A DNA stretch of 64,000 nt from Eonycteris spelaea. Lineage: Eukaryota; Chordata; Mammalia; Chiroptera; Pteropodidae. Within the stretch, counting starts at the first letter, position 1; each line of letters begins with the position of its first letter. The stretch lies in contig PUFA01000106.1 in assembly GCA_003508835.1 (NCBI GenBank), forward strand, positions 930,001 through 994,000, given 5' to 3'. The translations under genes and the position numbers were made by a program. Shown here piece by piece: positions 13,060 through 26,241 of the stretch. The notes beneath the pieces were generated by a model. That model was not told where the DNA came from. It saw nothing but the letters and a program-made list of their open reading frames with translations, and made no database searches.

Positions 13060-13390
13060 TACCTTTTTCATATAACCTCTTGCTCGGCTTGCATTTCAGT
13101 AGAAATCTGACAATACCTGTAATAAATAATGTCTTTTGCAGCCGGGGGCATCATCTGCCACTTAGGCTTTAATTTTGCCCCTGTTGGAACAGCCCGCAAC
13201 GTGCGCTCTCCTCTTTGTCTATTAGCTTAGAGTTGTGCGATGCCCAAATATTGACATCATCTACTTTTATCAGCATTAACTGCTCTGAAGCTTCCCAGGC
13301 CTGTGCTCAGCTCTATTTCTTCCTATTGATTATCTTCCTCACTCCAGCAGGTAGCTAGCCGGCGAGGCTATCCTGAGAAACAGCTCCCAA
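13060..13390. promoter_or_regulatory. Candidate conserved noncoding element
   Basis: This stretch stands out from the AT-rich sequence around it by balanced composition, absence of repeats and dense motif-like words (TGACATCATC near 13250, TAATTTTGCCCC, ATTGATTA, GGTAGCTAGCC). Such islands upstream of developmental transcription factors are often conserved enhancers. Conservation cannot be tested from one sequence, so the call rests on appearance only. Confidence 0.25.
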
Positions 13391-15237
13391 TGACTTTATA
13401 CGCACAATTTACACGGAATTGTTTAAAGAAGATATTAGCCTCAATACAAATCAGTGAACCTCATTTAGTCAATACTGCACAATTCTGCTGTTGGCACCCT
13501 GTCACATGTTAGTCCTGACAGTCAGCTGCTGTCCCCAACCTGCACGTTAGCCATAGTATTTGGTTTCATATTCAAATGAAGCCGGGTTTTTTGCGCTTTT
13601 GCTTTGCTTTTTGAAATCTTTTCAGCCTACTTTTTACATCACCTCACCGAGCCATGTGATAGTAATATATTTTGAAATAGAAAAACCTGAGATTAAATGT
13701 TTGATTTTTGACAGTGTTCTTAAATATAATAAATTTCAAAAGGAAATACTGTTAAGTTAAAATGGAGTGGTTTTCATTTAAGTCCCATCAAATGGTAGAC
13801 AACAAAGGATCTTTTATTTGAGAATATGAAGTGAAAATGAAAACCAGAAAACCTTGACTAAGAAAAGGTCCAGCTAAATTATGTTGGAAGGAGGTATCCA
13901 GATTGAGCCGGGGTGTTTCTTTTGCTAAAAGTGAATTAAACTAAACTATGTTATAAAGAAATATTTTACAAAGAAGCAAACCTTGATGCTTTTAGAAATG
14001 AAAATAAGGTCCGAGGACAGTTGACTTTGAGAATAATTCTCAAGCAAGATCACATATGAAAAAAATTGCCACAGCATCTGATCTTTTCTTATAATCGTTA
14101 CAGGGAGATGTTTGGGGGAAAGTAATGCTTGTTCCCATTTTCTCTTCCATGGCAGTGCTGTAAAATTCTAGAAGGAGTGTTTACATCTCACAATTACCCC
14201 TCCCAAAACTACTGGTTTATGAGAGTTAATGAGATGACATCCAAATGTTGAAAACAGGAAAATTCAAATGAACTCTAAACGTGAAATACAATATAATGAA
14301 ATCACTAAGCAACATAATACCGCTCCGACTGTTTGTGCAAATATTGCAAAATGAACTGCAATACATTAAAATTCTTCAGCGGTTGTGTAAGACATAAGTG
14401 AAAGTTTACATATAAAAGCTTTAGCTATCAGAAAAGGGGATCTTTATATCACATGATCCTAAATTTTTTTCTTGAAAACATAACTTGAGTGCATCAGAAA
14501 AGTGGCCATGAAATCTATTTGCATATTTCTTTGTAAACTGAAATAGGTAATAATAAAGCATAGTGATCAAAATAGTCTATTTGTTATAAAATGCATCCGC
14601 CAGCTCCAGTGGCAGAAAGATTTCAGGAATGTGAATGGTGGAGAAAACAACATTTCAGTTTTAAAGATTTTTAAGGGTTACATATATTTTGGGGTAAGGA
14701 AAGCGAGAGCTGAACAAAATGCCGAGTTTAAATTAGTGATATTAAATAATAGCAACATTTTGAAAAATAATATAGGAAAGCAATTAAAATATAATTACAT
14801 AACACATTATTGTAGATATTTCAACATTTTCTCTTGTTTACTGTAAAATGTTAAAGGTGATTTCTGCGTGGCCGTTGCTTTCATTTATTTATTTTTTTAA
14901 ATATCACTCGTTGGAAGCTGGAGCTCTGAATACAGGTAGAAAAGACACATTAAAAGATGGCTAGTCTGTCCAGACCGTACATCTTCTCACACATTTATTG
15001 CAAACTGACACTCATATAACAGCTTCTTTTTTTTTCTATCACAAAGATTCAACAAAGAACAATTCTAGTACCAAGGGAAAATCATACCCCAGAAGAGAGA
15101 GAAATGCCATAACTGCATATTTAGGCTGCATAAATGCAGGTATGGCGAGGATAATTATAATTTCTGTGTGAGAGAGCATTTTAGCATTTAAAGAAGTCAA
15201 TCATCTAAATATGATAGTCTTTCGGTATAATCGTGTA

Positions 15238-15316
15238 CATGTATGCATATGTGTATATATATAGGTATATACATATGTGTGTGTATATATATGTATGTAC
15301 ATACATATATACATGG
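15238..15316. repeat. TA/GTAT/CATA simple repeat
   Basis: Alternating purine-pyrimidine tract of gtatat, tatata and catacata units with nearly self-complementary parts. It could form hairpins or Z-DNA, but is most simply a decayed microsatellite. Confidence 0.9.
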
Positions 15317-16171
15317 AATGCACAAATACAAATTTCAGCCCAAACTGAAATGCACTGATATTATTCCTTTTTAGTTGATGATATTCTTTGGTGAGTATAT
15401 ATTTCCATAGTAAGTATATCTCTGCCAGCTAAATTAGAAAAGTTTCATACTAGTTCGTTTATCATGTGATAGTCTTATATGACATAAAACCGTATGCTTT
15501 ATATAGTTACTTAGACATAAGAACATTCTCAATGAAGCAAATGCAAGCACAAACAATGCACGCAAATTAAGGTGAGTTTGTAAAACGGCAACAAAGTAGT
15601 CTGATGAACGTTTCGGGTAGGTAAAAATGCTGATTTTTTTTTCCCCCACAAGAAACATTCTGAATCAACCATAAGGCTTTACATGTAAGTGAATGTTGTT
15701 TTTACATGTCAAAATGTAAAATTCTCAAACAATGATGTTTCATAGTAATCTTTAGAGAAACTAATTCGTTGAAATGCTTTTGATTAAATTTCTAAAATAA
15801 ACAGTAAATTTTTTTTTCGGTTTATTAAGACCCATCTATAGAAGAAAACATAATGCAAGAGCTGTAATTTTTATGAACTTCTGAACACTCGTATTTATGA
15901 TGATCGAAGATTAATATTTAAGACCTATAATGACCACCTGCATAGATTACCAAGAGATGCCAAAAATTATACATATCATTTCATTGAATTAGTTTTAGTA
16001 GCAAAGAAGTGCTATACTGAGCCTAGATATTTCAAACAAATCTCTTTTCCATAAATATTCCAACTAGTCAGAAAGAATATTTTACACCAAAAGTTAACTT
16101 TAATAAATAATAGTGATCTATGGGATATTATTCTTTTGAGAATATAAAGTTTCAAACTTAGCGCATGTGCA

Positions 16172-16201
16172 CGCACGCGCGCACACACACACACACACAC
16201 T
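16172..16201. repeat. (CG/CA)n microsatellite
   Basis: A short run of alternating cgcgcg followed by about ten CA units. Confidence 0.9.
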
Positions 16202-19200
16202 TTTGTCAGGAGATTGTTTTTATTGTTAAAGTAAACTGAAAATGAACCCATTAAGATGATTATTACATTTTCATCTGTGTAATTACGTGGCTTTTAAAAT
16301 ATATAAACATTTTGTTTAATCCTAATTTTACGTATATTAATAATACATTGTAAATATTGTCATTATTCATTTTTATAAGGTGGAAATACTTTAAAATGTC
16401 AACTAACATATACATCTATCCAAATTTAAGAAAATTTCATCTAACTGAAAAGAACGAAACCAGATAGCTAATTATTTCGTAATCTCTTCATTTTAAATCC
16501 ACATATTTATAGGAAAATATGTACATAAGCAGAGTACGATATTTAAGGAAATTAAGATTAGCCTCTTATACATACAGTGCATTCATGAATCTATTTTCAT
16601 CTGTGGGAATACAGATGCACCTTTATATGTATCTTGTCTATGTATTTTGTGCAGTGCAGAAGAGCATACTTACAATGTAGAATAAAGCAATAAAGATGTG
16701 TGTGTGCAGAGATGGCAGAAAAGAATTGGTAGCTTTGCAGAGACGTATTAAAGGTAGACTATTAGTATGTTTGAAAATGAATATGAAAGTATTATATGAA
16801 GAAATATCATTGATAAGTTTTCTCTCTCCTCTGTCCTTCCTGTCTCTCTCTCTCTATGTATGTGTATGTGTGTGTTGGCCGCTAACAAAAAAAAATAAAT
16901 AAATAAACATTTGGGTTGAAAAGAAAACTGTATAAAAATTTTAAATAAGGCATTTTGGTTAAAATTACTAAATTAATTTTAAATCCAATTTTTTTCTGAA
17001 GTATAAAATAAGGAGCCTATAAAGTGGGCATAAAAATCACATTTTGAAATTTTTTGTATTAAGAATGTTTCCCACTTAAATATTTATATCGCTAATGCCC
17101 TGTAGTACTAGAAGACATTCTAAAGGCATGTACGAAATAAGCTTGAAGGGTTCAACTTTGCAATGCAAAGGTCAAGCCAAGAGCCTAAGTTCCTCGTGAT
17201 TTGATTCTGACATAACTGTTTCCGACCTCCTCTCTTGATGATGTTTATGTATATCTACTTGTTGGTTTTTCAGATTTGCCATGTGTTTAATATTCTAGGA
17301 CTGAAAAAAAAAATACAGGGTTGCACATCAAGAATTTGCCTAATAAGTTGATACCTTGACCACCTTTTGGATCATGCATTTCAATAGTTCTAAACTCAGT
17401 AACTCCAGGGCTCCAGCAATCAGGTGATATTGAATGCCTTCCACGGGGAAGAACCCCTTATAGTGGGTTTCGTTTACCAATACCTGACAACCTAGATTTC
17501 TGGAGCCTTTAGTTTAAAAACGTGTTTCTGTATGAAAAGAACACTATTTAACTATAAGGTGTGATGCTGTTATTTGTCATGAAGTTGACAAAAAGCAGTA
17601 GACAAAAAGTGATCTGTAACTCTCAAGAGGACATTTATTCCCTAATTCCTAGATGATTAACATGGATGAAGCTGTCCTGTGCCCTGCCTCCTGTCAGGAT
17701 GGTAAACTAACAACACAATAGAAACGAAGCAAGTTATGGGGGTGAGGAGGAACACTTTTTTCTTGGCTCCACAAAGGGTTGAGGGCCTAATTATTTTTAA
17801 GTATAATCCAACCAACCTCTTCTCATGCTTAGCCGCACTGAGTGACACTATTTGTGATGCCCGGTGTGCTGAAACTGAGCAGGTTGCTGTCAGTTTAAAA
17901 ATGGCTATAATAAAAGTGACCATGAAGATGGATCTTGTGATTTTGCGTTTCTAATCAGTCATCTGTGAAGAACACTTTTGCTTTGATTCAGCAGACTGGT
18001 GACAGCCGTGATTGATAGTGCACAAGGATGAAAAAAGGTTATTAACTGTCTTCCTATTAAGCTCAATGTATTACCCCTCTAGGTGCATCTCATACTTTAA
18101 GTTAAAGTACTTACTCAGGTAAAGTCAAGAATGAAGTTTATGGAGATAGTATCCATACTGCTGAAATGAGCGAGGATCCTTACATTGGTTTTCTTCTTTC
18201 TTTCTTTCTTTTTTTAATTTAGCTTGTAAACTACATCTAATTCCAGTGTCTCATTCATTAGCTTAAAAAGAAAATTGTCCTGCTAATGGCAGCCTTACTA
18301 AAAACACTAAATGTATAGAAAATAGCTTTAAATGTAAAGATTCGAAGGCAGAGCTAATTAGCAACATGTGTGTGATATGTACACAAATCTATTGAAACAG
18401 AAGGTCATATGTTATATAATCTGAGGGTATTTTTAAGGGTAGACGCTAAAGTTGATTTATGATGAAAAAGAACAATCTATATAGCATATACAAAAATTGC
18501 TTTAATTTTCCATCATGCATACATGGCAAGCTTATGATAAAGAAAAAACAGCAATTTCTAAGAAACTGAAAGGGTCTACTAGAGTATCTAGATATTTGTT
18601 TTGGTTAAATGTAACACACTAATTTATTAACTCCCTCCCATTTTATTTTTTTTTAATTAGAAATATTACATAGAGATGAGCATTTGAATGACAGTTTCTG
18701 TTTGTGTCTTTGGCTGGCACACATACACACATCCCTTCACAAACAGTATTATAGATCCTAAGGTATTTAAAGTTTTCCAGTAATTGAGGTTATACCAGTA
18801 AGTGAAATAATAAAATGATAAATGTTATCACGTTTCCTGTGTTCATTTTTTCTTACTGAAGCCAAAATGTACTAAAAGATTTTTATACATTTCAATTAAC
18901 TTTTCTTTAAAGACATAAATTTACAAGTTTGGTTCTGGGAGATAGACTATGCATTTTAATTTAAAATTCTAGTACTATTATGTTTCTTCTTCCATTTCCC
19001 ACTGTAAACACTCAGTACATGTCAAACGTTATGTGGATTAGACAAAAAATATTTAAGGATATCAGTAATTTGGCATTGAGGTAACCATTTAAGCTATAAC
19101 CAAATTTCAGCTCTGCGTGTTTGGCGGTTCATCACTGAACTCTGCAGAGGGCACAGAATAAGGAAATGTTAGCAGAATGTTATTAGGGTTTCAGTGAGGG

Positions 19201-20469
19201 GAAAATCACATTATGACCAAAACTTTTCTCTAGTATATCATGCCCTGTCCTCCAGCGTCAGTTATTTTACCCGTTTTTGGTTTGTAATAAATTCTATTTT
19301 GAAAATGTACTATTTGTATATTAGGATCCATCAACAATGAAATACAGAGAAAGCAAGGAAATGAATTTCAAGATTTCATTGAATTTCTCTTTGGAGCCAC
19401 AAAAATTGGCTCTCTCTCCTGCTCTGCTTAATATTGCAATCCCTGTTTAAGAAACCTTTCCAGCACTCGAGTATTTTATGCATGCCAAGTATAACTTAAA
19501 TTCATACTGAAAGCCTCTTCATAAAAAAATGTTACATCAATATGAAAATTGTTTATTTAGTGAATCGTGTTTATGTGGAGTGGACTTAAGGGTAGATTTT
19601 AGAAATCCTATGATGTTTCTTCAATGAGACACATTAACTTCCCTATTAAATAGATTTCTCTTTCCGTCCTATACGACTTCGAGAGACCAACTTACATTTC
19701 GAAATTTAGAAATTATCAATGAGATAAGTGATAGAGAGGGATGTATGGTCAATGACAGCCTTCTAGATTCTTGTACGAATATTCATCAAAGGTTTCACAA
19801 TGAGATTATAAACGAATAATAAATAATATCTTTTTTCTCAAAAACGTTTGCTTTTAAAAGCAAAAAAAAAAAAAATGCAGTTTCACTCTACGTCTTGGTC
19901 ATGAATAAGATTGCTCTGAACCCTTAGTCCGAGTCCTGTCTCCCATCTGCCTCCTTGGGAGTCTCTCAAAGAAAATGAGGAAATGCAAAGGCCTAGTAGG
20001 CCAGAGAGGAACGCGCCAATTTTGTAGTCACCCATTTCCTAGTCTCTGCTGTGTCTTCTCTTCAGAAGATCAAGACCTAGGACACGCGTGACGCACAGCA
20101 CACTTTTTAGGAAAGAGCAAGGCGAAGGTGGTCTCGGGCGGAGTTGAGGTCAGTTCCAACGCAATTAGCATGGCCGCCACTGACGTGGAGGCCCAGTGTG
20201 TGCAGAATGCATCAGGACGGGCGGACAGAAAGCTAAACACGCGAGGAATGTGACCCTTTTGGAACTCCAGAACAGAATGTTGCGTTAATTTGGTTCAAGC
20301 TGGTGATGGACCCGGTGAGGAAAAGCCCACGCCTTCGGGCAAACCCCAGAAATGTGTTTCTGAGGCTGGCGTGACTTGGTCTCACCCACTGCTGGGACAC
20401 AGGGCGTGTTTAATTTACAGTGTCTAGGGCTTCTGTGACTTTTAGCTTGAAACTCCCTTCTGCAGCTCT

Positions 20470-21950
20470 TCCAACCCTACAGGCATCTCTCCCCCTCTTC
20501 GTGGTCCTCCAGACCTGCTAGGGGCCTGGGGGCAGGGGCCTGAGCCCCTGAGCCCGGCGGTGCACGCCTGTGGCCAGACCCAGGCCGTGGGGGCTGGCAG
20601 CTGCTGTCCACTCGCAGGCGGTGTACCTGAGCCGAGTGGCCACTCTGCTTTTCTGCCCAGCCCACTCCCGCCTGCAGTGTTGCTGCTGTCACGCCAGCCG
20701 GTGATTTGATAGGTTTGTCGGGTTGCCATGGTGTTGACTTCTTGCCTCCCAGGAGCTGCCCAATGAGTGGAGGCCTGGGATTAAAGCGGGAAGACGCAGT
20801 GGCCACAGCAAATTTCCGCGGCAGCTGCAGCAGCGAGAAACAAGAGGCCAGAGGACGAGGTCTTTGGACTGCGCTCCCCTCCCGCGGCCGGGGCCGCGGC
20901 GAGGGAAGGGGGGACGGGGGACACGCTGACCGCCCCCGAAGCCAGGGGACGCGAGCGAGGGGTGACACCCGCCCAGGAGTGACTCCTAAGCGACCTGCAA
21001 GCTCGGAGAGGAGAAATCTTCCAGAATTCGTTGTCATGCACACACGACATTGTCGGGGCGGTGGTGGGGCTGGGAGTGAAGGGTGTTCAAAGGGACGCGA
21101 GTAGGTGACAGATACACTCCCCCCCCCCCAATCCCCTCCAGCCTCCACTGGGGCAACGAAGTAATTTGGCAATAAGGAGGCGCTGCTCGGAGAACTTTAT
21201 CCTGGAAACTAACTTAGTCGGGAGGAGAAAGCGCCCTGAGGCTGCGCGTGTCGGGGTCCCCGGAGCCCGGGGGGCGGGGGCGGAGGGATGGGACAGGCCG
21301 CTTCTGGTGCGAATTAGTAGGTAGGTGAAGGGTACGCAGAGAAGAAAAGGGAAAGGAAAGCAGTTTAAAAAAGACTAGAGGAAGCCCCCAGGGAGCGGGA
21401 CTCGCAACCGCCCCCCTCGCGCCCCAAAGCCAGGGCAGCGGGCGCAGGGACCGGCGCGCTGCGGCGCGGCGAGAACTCTCTGGAATGTCTGGCGGAGAGG
21501 GGAGAGGTGCGAGGGGAAGACGGCCCGGCGCTCGAGCGGTGGCAGCGGGGGCCCTGGGGGAGGGGCCGGAGGCGGGGGGGGGGACGCGGTCGGGGGTTCC
21601 CCGAAGGGCGCCGGCGACCGCGCACAGTGAGACTCCGCGCGCGGGCACAGAAGTCCAGAAGTTGGACCTGCCGCGGGGCGGGGGAGCGACGAGGGGACGC
21701 GAGCCGGCGGGGAAGGAGAGGGAGCAAGGTGTGCGCCGCCGCGGGGCGCCGGGAAGGCGCCCGCAGGCCCCTGGAAGGAGCCACCGCGGGGACCCAGGGC
21801 GCCGCGAGCAGCGCCCGGAGCCGGACGCCAGGTGCCGCGCGGCCCGCGCCCGGCGCGGGGCGACGCGGGGACTTCGCTGGCGAGGAGGCGGGCGGCTGGC
21901 TCAGCCTGCCGGGTCCACCGCGAGCCCCAGACACACGCCTCGCTAACTTA
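20470..21950. promoter_or_regulatory. CpG island, about 8 kb upstream of the main one
   Basis: GC content and CpG frequency rise sharply from about 20.47 kb and peak at 21.4-21.93 kb, with many CGCGG and GGCGC words, then fall back to AT-rich sequence at about 21.95 kb. Long open frames on both strands here (up to 231 codons) are low-complexity Arg/Pro/Gly/Ala/Ser strings caused by the composition, not genes. The island may be an alternative ZFHX4 promoter, a promoter for an upstream antisense transcript (human ZFHX4 has a divergent lncRNA, ZFHX4-AS1), or a regulatory island. The sequence does not decide between these. Confidence 0.7.
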
Positions 21951-24900
21951 CTTTACAGCCACTTCCATCGATTTTCTTTAACAAATAAACATAATGCCCG
22001 TTACGGCAACACGTCCTCTCGCCGCGGCTGGAATGCCATGAGCTCTGATGGCTGCGTTTCTCCGGAAGTTTCTCTCTCCAAATAAATTGTTTTCCTTCAC
22101 TTAAAAGATCAGGCGTGTGATCACATTCGGGTTCGGGGGAGTCTAGTCCTCACAACCCCCCCCACCACCACCACCACCGCTATCATTCGGGAAGCACCTT
22201 TAGAATAAGTAGCAGACAGGTTGACACTGAAGTTTGTAACCCTGACATTTACATACTAATTTTTGCTGATAAGGACTAACTCAATTTGGTAAGGGGGCGC
22301 CGGCAAAGAAATGGACTCTCGTTTGCAATTCTCGGGAAATGAACACGAGCCCGACAGCCACACCGAAACTAACCCCTTTGAGTGGTCTCTAAGAAATAGT
22401 TCTCTTAAAAATAGAGAAAGTGTTTATTTTAAAGGCGCCCCCCTTCAAGAGCAGTTTCTGCTCAAGGTTCTTCCGTACATGTCAAAGGGTTGTTGAATTA
22501 TTCATTATTGTAATTACTATCATCATTGTCATTATCCCTGTCCATGTGGAAATAATTTTATTATCGTAATTTGATATCTGAAGAATTTCCTGTTAGTCGT
22601 TTGATAATCATTTTTTTCTGTTGAAAAGAAAAGTTTTGTTTATAAATGAGATAGAGAAAATGTTTTAAATGCTTTGATGTTTGCTATAGATTTCCGTTTA
22701 TCTAATCGATCGGAATGCCAATAAAATCGATTAAAGGTTTAGTGTTTTACAAACAACCATTTTGTGCTTTTTGATTTTACGTTCAGAATGATTTTAATAA
22801 AGCTAATGCTTCCCTTGAACATTCTCTCCTTAAAAGACCAAAACCTTTATCGTTTTACCTTTTATTATTAAAAATTGCCACTTAAAGTTCTAATAAAAAA
22901 TATCATATATAAGCAATAGCTGCAGTGGTTTAAATTTCATTCTCTTGTTGCTCGAGGTATTTAAATAAAGCCCTTTAAAATCTTGGTGAATTATATGTGA
23001 TCACCCAGTGATTGCGGAATATTAAATTAAACTTAGATAAATCCGCATTGAAGGAGGCAGCACCCAACCCTGAATTTATCTCCCATTTTCTCTAACAGCA
23101 TCATTGCGATCCTCTCTTTGCAATGACAATGTGCCAGGGCATTTTGAAAACATTTTCCATATGCTTGAACAGGGGACTGATAGACAAAGAAGAAAAGAAG
23201 ATGATCTTTTTGCTCTGAGGTATACCTTCTTTAACCTTTTCCTCTTAGGCTTCCATTGAAAATCATTTTAAAGCGAAAGTTTGAAAATCATGTAATTCTT
23301 TTAATTTTTGCTTTCACTTTTTTTGGTGTGTGTGCCTATCTTGTAATTTAGTCCTGAAGAGAAGTTTTGGTTGCAATAGAATGTAAAGCTATCATTTCTA
23401 TACCTTGGCAAACAACATTTGTTTCAAAATCTTTGATTCCTTCACTTTCTGCTAAGCTGCCTTTTGCAATTAAAGATGGATTTAATTATACATTTTATAA
23501 CTTAGATCAGATGGGCTGTTTGTTTGCTGTAGGATTTAATGGTGCTTTTGTGTCTAATATTTAGGGACGTTACATGCAGTGGGGGTGGCTTTTCTTCAAC
23601 TATAAAGATCTGCAATTTTGTCCTGGAAATGTGAATGTTTGGATGAATTTAATGTCCTGTTTTAAAATAATTCTAGTTGGTGGCTAGAGTGCAGTATATT
23701 GTCTAGACAGCATTTCATTGACTCGATGGAGATGTTTTGGTTTTTTTGAAATGTCAACTTTATCTTCTATTCAGTGAAATCCCAGTTATTCTTTCTTTTT
23801 TGCCCCCATCACTTGTCTATCTTTTCCCATCTGCATCCGCGCCTCTTAGAGCTCTTCCCCAGACGGAATGCAAAATGTTCATTGGATACCCTAGCTGGAA
23901 GTATCTTAGATTCTGAAAAGGGTGTCCTCCCCGTCCTGGGTTTGGATGGTGTGAATGTGCATTTGTGTGCTGGGGGGCAGGGAGGGGGGTGAGGAGTCCT
24001 CATTAATTTGCATGGTAGCAGCGGCAGTGCCAGTGAAGTTAGTGAAGTACTATTGTTTGGGGGAAGAGTCCTGCCTGACTTTGTTTATAAACACTGGGCT
24101 GGTTGCCTACCGGGAAAGGAGGTCACAGCACTGTCTGAGCCGTGACCTCTGAAAGGCCAGAGGGCGTCCGAGTCCTCTTTCCTTCTTCCCCCTCTCTCTT
24201 CTCCCCTCCCTTAATTCTCCCTCCTCAGACCCGCTAGAACTCCTCCCCCTCGCCATTCCTTACCTCACCTGTGCCTACCTTTACAGAATGATTCCCGCCA
24301 CGACACACACGCCCAGGTCAAACCTCGGGGGCGGGGGTAGGGAGTGGGGGAGATAAAACAGATATACTCGAAAGTTAAAGCAAACAAATGAACTTTAGGA
24401 AGAGAGAAATAGACAGGGATATGGAAGTACAGAGATAGAGACCTGGGAGCCAGAGGGGTCATTTTTAAGATAAAAAAGACCACAATAGAGATGAGTCAGG
24501 TTGGGGGAGGGGAATCAGCTAACAGCGGTTTGAGTATCCACAAACACCACGCACATCTATACACACTCCAAAATTTCTTTCCTTTTTTTGCATTTCATGT
24601 AGTTCACTCTCGCCATCAAAGAGAGGGTCCATTCTGGATGTGAGGTCATATTTTAAATCTCCCCTTTTCTTAGTTCCTAAGAAAATACAGCCCTTTTCGC
24701 AGGAATGAGATCTGGCACTCTCCCACACTGGTTTTTGAATTATTTCATTGCAAATGCAGTGTGTTTGTGACACCTTCCCGAACCAGCCCCGCACTTCCCG
24801 ACTCTGTCGCCTTCACGTCTTCCCCTTACACACACGCGTCCCCCGCCGCCTCGACCTCCCCTCTCACACAAAATGACAGACACTGGCACCCGGTTTGAGT

Positions 24901-24990
24901 GTGTTTTGGAAAAAGTTGCTGGCTTAAACAAAAATAGTAGTTAACAGACGGCCTTTGTTAAATAGCCCCCGGGTGAAGAAGACCCTGCAA
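21951..24990. other. AT-rich upstream noncoding region, enhancer-like
   Basis: No gene. A (CCA)n-like tract lies near 22160-22180. The 22490-23060 part is rich in TAATT, ATTA, ATCGAT and TTTAT words and lacks recognisable repeats, as is common for conserved elements near homeobox-type genes. 24160-24250 is a pyrimidine-rich tract. Confidence 0.4.
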
Positions 24991-24999
24991 GAAGGGAGG

Positions 25000-25960
25000 A
25001 GGAGGAGTGGGGCCGAGGGTCTGAAAGTGTCTGCGGCGATGGACAGCGTCTCTGACGCCGAAAGCTTGTGATACCTTGTTGCAAACCGAGCTCCTGCGTA
25101 GACCCGGGAAGCGCGGGCAAAAGCCTGGGAACCTCGTCCCCTTGGGCCGGGCTTGGCCTTGGGGGAAGGGACGTGGCGGAGAGGGGGCTGAGGTATTCCC
25201 TTGTGAATTGGGGCGGGGAGGGCGGGGACAGGGGGACAGACAGCTGAAGTCCCATTAAACCGCTGGCAAAGCCCGGGGTGTCCGCGGCGTAGATTTGGGG
25301 GATGAAATGCGCGTTCGAAAAGTCTGGAAGTGGAAATGGCCTTTTGTCTCAATGTTAATTACTCCTTGCTTCCAACACTCAACACCTGGCATCCCTTCTG
25401 GGTTCTCGCGTAACTCGGCGCCCCGAGCGGGGGCTCGGCCCCGGCGTGGGCTCGGCTGGGCTGGGGCAGCCCTGGGAAGCGCAGAGGAGGGTCTGGGGAA
25501 AGTTCTCGGGGCTGCGGGGAAGCCTACGCTCGTGTCGCTTGGAAATAAAAAGCGCCCCCCGCCCCTTCCCCAGCCCTAATGTTCCGAGAGGGGCGGCGGC
25601 GGGTTCGCGCAGAGTTTAGGGACAGCGGAACGGGGAGGGGGGACAAGGTCAAAGGTTGACGGCAAGGAGTCCACAGGGATCCGAGGGGAGCAGCTGGGTT
25701 TCCCCGAGCCAGGGGCCGCGGCGCAGGCGGGTCGAGCCGGGCGGATCGCGCCGCGTGCCCCGGAGCCGCCCGCGGGCCTGGCTCGAGCTCGCCCGCCTCG
25801 CCGCGCCCCTGCCCGCGGCGCCGCGCTCCGGCCCGGCCCGGCCCGGCCCCGCGGCCCCGCTCCCCGCCCAGCGCCGACGCGGCCCCGGCCGAGCCCTGCA
25901 GGAAACTCTTGACTCGGGGCTGGTCCCTCTCTGCCCCTTCCCCTCAGCCCATTAACCCCC
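25000..25960. promoter_or_regulatory. GC-rich block / CpG island with G-quadruplex-type tract
   Basis: CpG-dense sequence, densest at 25660-25900. At about 25830-25850 the plus strand carries four consecutive C-runs separated by GG, so the minus strand has a regular GGGCC repeat able to form a G-quadruplex. The 99-codon frame across 25656-25955 is compositional. It lies between two other CpG islands, upstream of the likely ZFHX4 promoter. Confidence 0.6.
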
Positions 25961-26147
25961 GACCCTCACCCCAGCTTCTCTTCTCAGGAAAGAGGTGAAA
26001 GAGGACGAGAAAGAGATGATTTCAAAAGGAAACACCCGCACGCTAGGAGGGCAGTGCTCGCCAGCACACGGGACTGCAAAAGTGGGCTCCCCTCTCACAA
26101 ATCCTCCCGTTCCTTTTGTTTTCTTACTTAGAATTCAATAACTGCTA

Positions 26148-26148
<1 letters not shown>

Positions 26149-26239
<91 letters not shown>
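26149..26239. repeat. (CA)n microsatellite, about 45 uninterrupted units
   Basis: A perfect dinucleotide run of about 90 bp, the longest pure CA tract in the window. It is likely polymorphic and can adopt Z-DNA. Confidence 0.98.

Positions 26240-26241
<2 letters not shown>

Larger units (their letters stand above)
9515..20440. other. AT-rich noncoding upstream region
   Basis: About 11 kb with no supportable coding or RNA gene; open frames stay below about 90 codons. The contents are A/T-rich tracts (11255-11290, 12085-12101, 12304-12340, 19861-19874), a TA/GTAT tract and a CA tract listed separately, and a more GC-balanced, enhancer-like stretch near 13.06-13.39 kb. Few repeats are recognisable, which fits the repeat-poor surroundings of a developmental regulator. 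Confidence 0.5.

Noticed and set aside
20477..22085. Several open frames of 130-231 codons on both strands in the upstream CpG island
   Set aside because: They are low-complexity Arg/Pro/Gly/Ala strings that overlap in all frames, as expected from CpG-rich DNA. There are no domains and no codon logic.
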